Part shown: positions 40,952 through 46,245 of the stretch, in pieces
Position numbering within the stretch: the stretch's first letter is position 1
Layout of the letters: each line of letters opens with the position of its first letter
DNA from: an uncultured Bacteroidia bacterium
GTDB taxonomy: Bacteria; Bacteroidota; Bacteroidia; Bacteroidales; F082
DNA: 46,245 bases
NCBI GenBank assembly: GCA_902802535.1
Contig: CADCML010000067.1
Location: forward strand, 1-46,245
Reading direction: 5' to 3'
Notes under the pieces: generated by a model
Seen by the model: the letters and a program-made list of their open reading frames with translations, nothing else
Databases searched by the model: none
Told to the model about the DNA's origin: nothing
Program-made: the position numbers and the translations under genes

Positions 40952-41073
40952 GTTCTTCCGAACTTGCAATTCAAAAGGCCAGAATATCAGCATTTGCAAT
41001 GCGCGAATGAATAATGCGGCTGCCGTGGTACGACAGCCCTACAGCCCGGGCGGGTTGGTGTAGGGCTGTCACA
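40952..41073. repeat. 122-bp direct repeat, left copy
   Basis: By hand count 111 of 122 positions match the right copy at 42785-42906. It contains several inverted repeats, among them GACAGCCCTACA / TGTAGGGCTGTC (41031-41070) and GCATT-TGC-AATGC. The surrounding 443-bp gap (40822-41264) holds this block, hairpin copy C, the paralogue tail and the ATPase promoter, but no complete gene. Confidence 0.85.
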
Positions 41074-41074
41074 A

Positions 41075-41099
41075 GGTTGCTGAGCCTGTCGAAGCACCG
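41075..41099. repeat. TGAGCCTGTCGAAG hairpin repeat, copy C
   Basis: GGTTGCTGAGCCTGTCGAAG followed by CACCG. The core equals copies A and B, but the arms are TGCT and AGCA instead of CCCT and AGGG, still complementary. A second inverted pair GGTTGC / GCAACC encloses it. Confidence 0.8.
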
Positions 41100-41118
41100 T
41101 GGCAACCGCTTTGCTTAT

Positions 41119-41193
41119 GGTTGTCATGGCCGATTTATTCCGACAATAACATTCAAAAGTGTCCATATCTCAACAAAATTTCGAGTTATGGAC
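41119..41193 (+). pseudogene. tail of a lost ATPase paralogue plus its 3' hairpin
   Basis: These 75 bp match 42662-42736, the last codons and 3' hairpin of the ATPase gene, with 5 mismatches by hand count. The first part reads VVMADLFRQ-stop against VVMDDLFRQ-stop in the intact gene. Three of the four coding differences are synonymous, so this was once a translated sister gene. Confidence 0.8.
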
Positions 41194-41209
41194 TCTTTTT
41201 GTGATTTAT

Positions 41210-41223
41210 AAGTGTCCGTATCT
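41210..41223 (+). promoter_or_regulatory. AAGTGTCCGTATCT motif before the ATPase promoter
   Basis: 13 of 14 positions match the half-hairpin sequence AAGTGTCCATATCT at 41157-41170 and 42700-42713. It lies 11 bp upstream of the -7 box, where the -33 element would be, and may be an operator. Confidence 0.35.
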
Positions 41224-41234
41224 GTGTTTTTTTG

Positions 41235-41242
41235 TATTTTTG
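41235..41242 (+). promoter_or_regulatory. -7 box of the AAA+ ATPase/nuclease-like gene
   Basis: TATTTTTG ends 22 nt before ATG 41265; no TTTG at the usual spacing. Confidence 0.5.
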
Positions 41243-41264
41243 TCGGCATAATTAATCGGACAAT

Positions 41265-42692
41265 ATGAATAGGATTATTGCAAGAACAAGCGAAATTGAC
41301 ACGCTGGAACGGAAGTTCAACTCTGGGAAGTCGGAGTTTGTCATTGTCTATGGCCGTCGCCGTATAGGGAAGACTTTTTTGGTGAACAATGTCTTCGCCG
41401 ACAGGCTCACCTTTGCTTACGTCGGGGCGAGAAAACAGAAACCGAAAAAACAACTTCAGCGATTTGCCGAACAACTGAAAGCCTATAGTGGCTCTCCATT
41501 TGCTCCGGTTCTGGCCAATTGGGATGAGGCTTTCCAAGCCCTTCGGACGTTGATAGAAAGCAAGCCGAAAGAAACCAGAAAGGTCATCTTCTTCGATGAG
41601 ATGCCTTGGATTGATACCCCACGGAGTTCTTTTGTGGAAGCGCTTGAGTATTTTTGGAATGCTTGGGCGGCACAGCGCAACGACATCCTTTTCATCGCTT
41701 GTGGGTCGGCCACCTCGTGGATGGTGAATAAATTGGTCAAAAACAAGGGTGGGTTGCATAATCGAATCACGGAACAAATCTATCTGCGGCCTTTCCGATT
41801 GGGTGAATGTGAGGAATACTTGCACGCAAACGGATGTGTTTGGGACAGATACACCATCCTTCAGTGCTATATGGCCTTGGGCGGCGTACCTTATTATATG
41901 AGTTTGTTGAACCCAGAGCAAAGCCTTGCACAAAACATTGACCGTTTGTTTTTCGTCAAAAACGCGCCGATGCGTGAAGAGTTCGATGAGCTTTTCAATG
42001 CGTTGTATAGCCATGCCGACAAATACATCGCGGTAATGAACGCCTTGTCGGAAAGCAAGAAGGGACTGCTTAGGGCGGAGATTATCGAAAAGACGGGACA
42101 GTCGGGAGGCAGGCTCACCAAAGTGCTTGAGAATCTGGAACGCTGCGATTTCATAGAAACTTACTCGCAATACAAGTCATCCGTCCGTAACTCGATTTAT
42201 CGCATTTGCGACCCATACACATTGTTTTATTTCAAGTTCTTGGACGGGAAAAATACCAAAGACGAACATTGGTGGACAAACAACATACATTCCCATTCGG
42301 TGGAGTCGTGGCAGGGATTCAGCTTTGAGACCATCTGCATGACACATCTTGAACAGATCAAGCAAAGGTTGGGTATCAGTGGAATATCAACCACGACAAG
42401 CACATGGAGGGCACAGGGTGATGAAACCGAAAAGGGAGCACAAATCGATTTGGTGATTGACCGTTCGGATAGGATTATTAATCTATGTGAAATGAAATTC
42501 TCGGAGGCACCATATACCATCACCAAGGATTATGAGGAAAAGTTGCGCAATCGTTTGGCCATCTTCAAAGCGAAGACCAAGACCCGAAAAAGCCTTGCTA
42601 CAACTATGGTGACCACCTACGGCGTTTTGCGCGGCATTCATTCCGGCATTGTGCAAAACGAGGTTGTTATGGACGATTTGTTTCGACAATAA
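41265..42692 (+). CDS. AAA+ ATPase with C-terminal DUF234/PD-(D/E)XK-like domain
   Basis: The 475-residue protein has an N-terminal ATPase with Walker A YGRRRIGKT (about 30-38), Walker B KVIFFDEMPWID and sensor 1 ILFIACGSATSWM. A winged-helix region follows (GLLRAEIIEKTGQSGGRLTKVLENLERCDFI as its core) and the C-terminal domain has GAQIDLVID and INLCEMKFS, the spaced Asp and Glu-x-Lys of PD-(D/E)XK nuclease folds. This architecture belongs to the widespread archaeal-type ATPase/DUF234 family, whose role is unsettled. The gene is flanked by direct and inverted repeats and by the tail of a lost paralogue, indicating a mobile or amplifying unit. Confidence 0.85.
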   Translation: MNRIIARTSEIDTLERKFNSGKSEFVIVYGRRRIGKTFLVNNVFADRLTFAYVGARKQKPKKQLQRFAEQLKAYSGSPFAPVLANWDEAFQALRTLIESKPKETRKVIFFDEMPWIDTPRSSFVEALEYFWNAWAAQRNDILFIACGSATSWMVNKLVKNKGGLHNRITEQIYLRPFRLGECEEYLHANGCVWDRYTILQCYMALGGVPYYMSLLNPEQSLAQNIDRLFFVKNAPMREEFDELFNALYSHADKYIAVMNALSESKKGLLRAEIIEKTGQSGGRLTKVLENLERCDFIETYSQYKSSVRNSIYRICDPYTLFYFKFLDGKNTKDEHWWTNNIHSHSVESWQGFSFETICMTHLEQIKQRLGISGISTTTSTWRAQGDETEKGAQIDLVIDRSDRIINLCEMKFSEAPYTITKDYEEKLRNRLAIFKAKTKTRKSLATTMVTTYGVLRGIHSGIVQNEVVMDDLFRQ

Positions 42693-42697
42693 CACTC

Positions 42698-42742
42698 AAA
42701 AGTGTCCATATCTCAACAAAATTTCGAGTTATGGACACTTTT
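42698..42742 (+). terminator. hairpin terminator after the ATPase gene
   Basis: AAAAGTGTCCATA / TATGGACACTTTT, a perfect 13-bp stem with an inner CTC/GAG extension, begins 5 bp after the stop. A near-identical hairpin with one mismatch lies at 41155-41199. Confidence 0.85.
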
Positions 42743-42784
42743 GCGACTTTCCCCGGTTCCCGAATAATCCCAATATTAAATCCT

Positions 42785-42906
42785 GTTCTTCCGAATTTGC
42801 AATTCGGAAGGCCTGAATATCAGCATTTGCAATGCGCGAATGAATTATTCGGCTACCGTGGTACGACAGCCCTACAGCCCAGGCGGGATGGTGTAGGACT
42901 GTTACA
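42785..42906. repeat. 122-bp direct repeat, right copy
   Basis: Same length as the left copy at 40952, 91 percent identical by hand count. CTTCCGAA / TTCGGAAG and CGAAT / ATTCG inverted repeats are complete here but decayed on the left. The 330-bp gap 42693-43022 holds this block, the ATPase terminator and the right inverted element, with no complete gene. Confidence 0.85.
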
Positions 42907-42951
42907 TTGTAGCGGCCGGTTGTTTGTGGCACATTTATGACCATTCTGAAA

Positions 42952-42992
42952 GGCAGGTGGAGCGTGGCACAACCCCTGCCGATAAAAACAAG
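42952..42992. repeat. right inverted copy of the AACCCCTGCCGATAAAA element
   Basis: GGCAGGTGG, a spacer and ACAACCCCTGCC run into GATAAAAACAAG. It is the partner of 40847-40890 in opposite orientation, with the left arm partly decayed. Together they bound about 2.15 kb. Confidence 0.65.
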
Positions 42993-43022
42993 ACATGTAA
43001 TCCAATAAATCAACAAAAAAGA

Positions 43023-43316
43023 TTACAAATGCCGCCCGAAATCCATTCTTTCGTGGAGGATTCGGACGATTTCCACGCCATCTTCAACGAGAATATAGAA
43101 AACCAAATGTTTGTGAATGTGGTGCCCAAACAATCCTGGCATGATTTCCTTGTATTCCTTGTCCAAATAGGTAGGGTGATTGGCAATGTCTTGGCAGGCT
43201 TTTACCAACTCGTGATAGTATAAGTCAGCCTGATATTCCGACCAAGTTTCATGTGTGTATAACCAAATGGAATCGAGGTCTTTAACTGCTTTGTTGGAAA
43301 GATGGAATTTAGCCAT
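43023..43316 (-). CDS. parE: ParE/RelE-family toxin
   Basis: The 97-residue protein reads MAKFHLSNKAVKDLDSIWLYT, YYHELVKACQDIANHPTY, YKEIMPGLFGHHIHKHLVFY and VEIVRILHERMDF, the typical ParE fold order with the closing IVRILHERMD motif. ParE toxins poison DNA gyrase; ribosome-dependent RelE activity is less likely. It overlaps the antitoxin gene upstream by 8 bp, the usual arrangement for coupled translation. Confidence 0.9.
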   Translation of the reverse strand: MAKFHLSNKAVKDLDSIWLYTHETWSEYQADLYYHELVKACQDIANHPTYLDKEYKEIMPGLFGHHIHKHLVFYILVEDGVEIVRILHERMDFGRHL

Positions 43317-43557
43317 TATGATATGCGGCTTTCAGTTGTTTCAGGTGCTCTTCGGGGTCAAAATCCTCGCAAATGCCACTGTCGATGCCTTCTTGGATGG
43401 CTGCTCTCAAAAAAGCGATTTTTCTTTCATCTTCCTCCAACCTGCGAAGCCCTGCCCTAATAACCTCACTGGCGTTATTGTACCTGCCTTGACGGATGCA
43501 ATTTTGGATAAACTCCTCATAATGCGGGCCTAATGATGCTGTTACTGTTCTGCTCAT
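43309..43557 (-). CDS. parD: ParD-family antitoxin
   Basis: The 82-residue protein has an N-terminal ribbon-helix-helix (TVTASLGPHYEEFIQNCIRQ, then YNNASEVIRAGLRRLEEDE) for DNA binding and an acidic C-terminal toxin-binding tail (CEDFDPEEHLKQLKAAYHNG). It precedes parE with an 8-bp overlap and should repress its own operon through the palindrome at the promoter. Confidence 0.9.
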   Translation of the reverse strand: MSRTVTASLGPHYEEFIQNCIRQGRYNNASEVIRAGLRRLEEDERKIAFLRAAIQEGIDSGICEDFDPEEHLKQLKAAYHNG

Positions 43558-43577
43558 GGTAAATTGTTTTTATGCCG

Positions 43578-43585
43578 CAAAAGTA
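43578..43585 (-). promoter_or_regulatory. -7 box of the parDE operon
   Basis: TACTTTTG on the minus strand, 20 nt before the parD start, overlapping the palindrome next to it. Confidence 0.55.
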
Positions 43586-43599
43586 AGAAATATTCTTAC
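43583..43599. promoter_or_regulatory. palindromic ParD operator candidate
   Basis: GTAAGAA-ATA-TTCTTAC is a perfect 17-bp palindrome that overlaps the parDE -7 box, as expected for autorepression by a ribbon-helix-helix antitoxin. Confidence 0.6.
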
Positions 43600-43659
43600 A
43601 TTGGACAATGTTAATCGACAATTTTTTGTCGTTTCGCCACAGGTCTGGAATAAAATATG

Positions 43660-43667
43660 TACTTTTG
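43660..43667 (+). promoter_or_regulatory. -7 box of the second ATPase gene
   Basis: TACTTTTG 33 nt before ATG 43701, followed by an imperfect inverted repeat (CGTTATTACGA / TCGTAACG, 43671-43695) that could be an operator. Confidence 0.45.
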
Positions 43668-43700
43668 CAGCGTTATTACGAAAAAAGTCGTAACGAAAAA

Positions 43701-44777
43701 ATGCGTAATATGGAAAACCCATTTAAATTCGGCACCATTGTGGAGGCAGAGTACTTCACTGATAGGGTTGAGGAAGTGGCTTATATTGGCCAGTTTTTGA
43801 AAAGTGCAAACCATCTGGTTCTGATTAGCCCCCGCCGCTTTGGCAAGAGCAGCCTTGTAGCGAAAGCAGTGAAAGAGAGTGGGCGCAAGCATATTACGGT
43901 AAACCTACAGCAGGTGACATCGGTATCCGACTTGTCGGCAAAACTCTTGAGGGAGTTTTTCAAAGTGCATCCTATGAGCCGTGTGCGTCATCTGATTAAG
44001 CATTTTCGCATTATTCCTACGGTGTCAACGAATCCAGCAACAGGGTCGATGGATGTGTCGTTCCAGCCTGATGTGGACGACACAGTGCTGATTGAGGATG
44101 TACTGCATCTGATAGAACAGGCGCACTCTGAGAAGGATAGGATAATTGTAGTGTTGGATGAGTTTCAGGAGATTCGCGACATAGCCCCGAAATTAGACAG
44201 GCAATTGCGTTCAATCATGCAGGAGCAGAAGCATATCAATTATGTATTGCTGGGGAGTCAGGAGAGCATGATGACAGATATCTTTGAGAACAAGAAGTCT
44301 CCGTTCTATCATTTTGGTGAGTTGATGAGGTTAGGGAAACTGCCGAGAGAGGATTTCCATCGGTATTTGTCGGAGCGATTGGAGAACGCTTTTCCAAAGA
44401 CTTATGATGAGTTATCCGATAGGATTTTGGATTACACGGGGTGTCATCCTTACTATTCACAGCAGTTGGCGGCCAATGTGTGGCAGATGGGAGTTCTTCA
44501 ATCTGGAGCAAACGATCCAATGGCTTTGGCAATAGACCATATTGTGAAGTCACATGGTTTGGATTACGAGCGTTTGTGGATGAGGTTTAATCGGACAAAC
44601 CGCTGGATATTGCAGCGCTTGGCTTCTGGAAAGCCATTACAGTCAAGCGAATACCGTACGAGCACGGTGTATAGTGCGTTGAAACGTATGCAGAAAGACG
44701 GGTATGTGATTTATTCAGATCGTTACGAATTGGAGGATCCTTTCTTTAAGCAATGGATTTTGGAGGAGATGGATTAA
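43701..44777 (+). CDS. AAA+ ATPase with C-terminal winged helix
   Basis: The 358-residue protein starts near MENPFKFGTIVEAEYFTDR, a common opening of a Bacteroidota AAA+ family. Walker A is PRRFGKSS, Walker B IIVVLDEFQEI, and LLGSQESMM is the sensor 1 region. The C-terminus (about residues 300-358) is a winged helix with SSEYRTSTVYSALKRMQKDG. There is no nuclease domain. An earlier Met at 43608 lies before the promoter box, and a Met at 43710 is an alternative start. The 3' end overlaps the convergent MATE gene by 32 bp. Function is unknown; the surrounding region is accessory. Confidence 0.85.
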   Translation: MRNMENPFKFGTIVEAEYFTDRVEEVAYIGQFLKSANHLVLISPRRFGKSSLVAKAVKESGRKHITVNLQQVTSVSDLSAKLLREFFKVHPMSRVRHLIKHFRIIPTVSTNPATGSMDVSFQPDVDDTVLIEDVLHLIEQAHSEKDRIIVVLDEFQEIRDIAPKLDRQLRSIMQEQKHINYVLLGSQESMMTDIFENKKSPFYHFGELMRLGKLPREDFHRYLSERLENAFPKTYDELSDRILDYTGCHPYYSQQLAANVWQMGVLQSGANDPMALAIDHIVKSHGLDYERLWMRFNRTNRWILQRLASGKPLQSSEYRTSTVYSALKRMQKDGYVIYSDRYELEDPFFKQWILEEMD

Positions 44778-46146
44778 GTCCAAGTTCCCGAATAATCCCA
44801 ACAGCAAACGGCAGCGAAGTCAAGAAAGTGCAGAGGTCGGCGACGGCTTGGGCGGCTTCGAGGCCTGTGATGCCAAACAGCCAAGGCATGATGAAAACGG
44901 CGGGCAGGAAATACAAGCCTTGGCGACACATCGAGAGCAAGGTGGCCTGCCATGTGTAGCCGATGTTCTGGAACAGCATGTTGGTCATGGTGCAAAGGCC
45001 CATCAAAGGGAAGGCGATACACTGCCAGCGCAAGGCCTGACTGCCCACGCGAATGAGTTCGGGGTCTTCGCCTCGGAACCATGAGATGATGTCGGGGGCG
45101 AAAATGTAGACCACCGATGCCAAAACAATCAGAAAGGCCGTGGAAAGCGTGATGCAAAACATATAGCTCTCCTTGACACGAGCATAGAGTTTGGCACCAA
45201 AGTTATAGCCGCACACTGGCTGGAACCCTTGTCCGAACCCGATAACGATGGCGAAGCAGAACATAGTGATGCGCGACACGATAGTGAAAGCCGCCACAGT
45301 GGAGGCTTCGTTACCCGGAAGAGCATAATGCACCGCCATGCGGTTGAGGCTGATGGTGGCCACCACAGAAAGGGCTTGTCGCGCCAAGGAAGGCAAGCCT
45401 CCCCGCGTGATTTCCTTGTAATAGAATAAGGTGGGGGTGAAGCTCTTGAACTTGATATGCACATTGCCAGGCCGCGAGGTGCCCCAAAGCAAGACGCACC
45501 AACCAAAACATTGGCTCACCGCCGTAGCCAACGATGCCCCACTGACACCCAAGTCAAGCACAAAGATGAAAATCGGGTCGAGAAGGATGTTGAGGATGGC
45601 GCCCGAGGCGATGCCGATCATGCCGAAACGGGCGTTGCCTTGCAGTCGCAGTTGGTTGTTGAGGGTCAGCGACGACATCATGAAAGGCGTGGCCATCAGA
45701 ATGAAACGGAGGTAGTCGTTGGCGAAGGGCAAGATGCTGTCGGTGGCACCCATCGCTCTCGACAATGGCGAAATGAACACAAGGCAAACCACACCCGCCA
45801 AAGTGCCGATAATCAATGGCGTAAAAAAGCCCGTGGCCGCCATTTTGCCCGCGTTTTCTCCATGTTTGGCTCCCAAGGCGCGCGAAATATAGTTGCCCGA
45901 ACCATGCCCGAAAAAGAATCCGCAGGCGTTGATGAAAGCCATATAAGCGAAGGAGACACCCACGCCTGCCACCGCCTCCGTGCTGAGATGACCCACGAAG
46001 AACGAGTCCACCATATTATAGATGGTGGTCACGAGCATACTGATGATGGTGGGTACGGCCATCTTGAGAATCAGCCGCTTGACGGGCTGCTCGGTCATCA
46101 TCCGATAACGCTCGTTGAGTTTCCGTTCGTCGTTGATGTTGGACAT
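44746..46146 (-). CDS. MATE-family multidrug/toxin exporter
   Basis: The 466-residue protein has twelve predicted membrane helices. MATE signatures are AVPTIISMLVTTIYNMVDSFFVG at the N-terminus, GVGVSFAYMAFINACGFFFGHGSGNYISRALG, and GQGFQPVCGYNFGAKLYARV in the second half. Members export cationic drugs or metabolites in exchange for Na+ or H+. I start it at 46146 (MSNINDERK) rather than at 46167, because the -7 box at 46165-46172 overlaps the longer form. It converges on and overlaps the ATPase gene by 32 bp. Confidence 0.93.
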   Translation of the reverse strand: MSNINDERKLNERYRMMTEQPVKRLILKMAVPTIISMLVTTIYNMVDSFFVGHLSTEAVAGVGVSFAYMAFINACGFFFGHGSGNYISRALGAKHGENAGKMAATGFFTPLIIGTLAGVVCLVFISPLSRAMGATDSILPFANDYLRFILMATPFMMSSLTLNNQLRLQGNARFGMIGIASGAILNILLDPIFIFVLDLGVSGASLATAVSQCFGWCVLLWGTSRPGNVHIKFKSFTPTLFYYKEITRGGLPSLARQALSVVATISLNRMAVHYALPGNEASTVAAFTIVSRITMFCFAIVIGFGQGFQPVCGYNFGAKLYARVKESYMFCITLSTAFLIVLASVVYIFAPDIISWFRGEDPELIRVGSQALRWQCIAFPLMGLCTMTNMLFQNIGYTWQATLLSMCRQGLYFLPAVFIMPWLFGITGLEAAQAVADLCTFLTSLPFAVGIIRELGLNPSPPKSIA

Positions 46147-46164
46147 AGTTGGCAAAATCGGGCG

Positions 46165-46172
46165 CAAAGATA
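46165..46172 (-). promoter_or_regulatory. -7 box of the MATE gene
   Basis: TATCTTTG on the minus strand, 18 nt before ATG 46146. It supports the shorter start. Confidence 0.5.
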
Positions 46173-46245
46173 GCCATTCTTCGTGTCACTTTGTCACCCC
46201 AACTGACAAAACCCTGCCATTTTCCACTTTGGCACGAAATGTGAC

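Noticed and set aside
40847-42992. Annotation of the ATPase cassette as an insertion sequence
   Set aside because: There is no transposase or target-site duplication that I can see; only the repeats are supported.
42729-43016. Minus-strand 95-codon frame across the right 122-bp block
   Set aside because: It is made of the repeat itself, and the equivalent frame is not kept in the left copy.

Overview
The window comes from a Bacteroidota genome, most likely an anaerobic, host-associated Bacteroidales. This rests on many start-proximal promoters of the TTTG-N19-21-TAnnTTTG type, lipoprotein signal peptides followed by charged residues, FISUMP-type surface lipoproteins, GH89 and GH95 glycosidases, a DPP IV-family peptidase, a sodium-pumping methylmalonyl-CoA decarboxylase operon (succinate to propionate) and [FeFe]-hydrogenase maturation genes. 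No rRNA, tRNA, CRISPR array, transposase, integrase or reverse transcriptase was seen.

Layout. 1-718: 3' end of an L-fucose isomerase-related gene. 771-5985 (minus): an outer-membrane-type protein, then the mce-mmdA-mmdD-mmdC-mmdB operon behind a clear promoter. 6089-8490 (minus): an SGNH-like/MBOAT pair for O-acylation of an exported glycan. 8607-11950 (minus): gatE-gatD, the archaeal-type Glu-tRNA(Gln) amidotransferase. 12049-13848: an ABC exporter. 13936-16430 (plus): two mevalonate-pathway genes and a GtrA-like membrane protein. 16432-19489 (minus): recG and an EamA transporter. 19574-21420 (plus): TatD hydrolase, TcdA and a low-molecular-weight phosphatase, with hydF convergent. 22870-25745 (plus): ssb, a barrel-like protein plus YjbH-domain protein pair, and a small lipoprotein. 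25804-27245 (minus): a zinc-ribbon protein and RNase H. 27363-32017 (plus): alpha-N-acetylglucosaminidase, a guanine deaminase-like enzyme, a TM1266-type regulator and a damaged hydG. 32130-34199 (minus): a DPP IV-family peptidase that lacks its catalytic histidine. 34272-38123 (plus): a YfcC-type carrier and a GH95 alpha-fucosidase.

38.1-44.8 kb is accessory in character. It holds a small Cys-rich protein, a 14-residue-repeat protein with a C-terminal sorting-like tail, a FISUMP lipoprotein, an AAA+ ATPase/nuclease-like gene set among direct and inverted repeats, a ParDE toxin-antitoxin pair and a second AAA+ ATPase. The window ends in a MATE transporter.

The most unusual points are: an intact archaeal-type gatDE pair in a bacterium; mevalonate genes in a probable Bacteroidales; hydG and the facing peptidase each missing a short C-terminal stretch 300 bp apart; a short hairpin repeat whose arms covary between copies and which sits in frame inside the YfcC gene; and the ATPase cassette whose left flank keeps the last codons and 3' hairpin of a lost paralogue.
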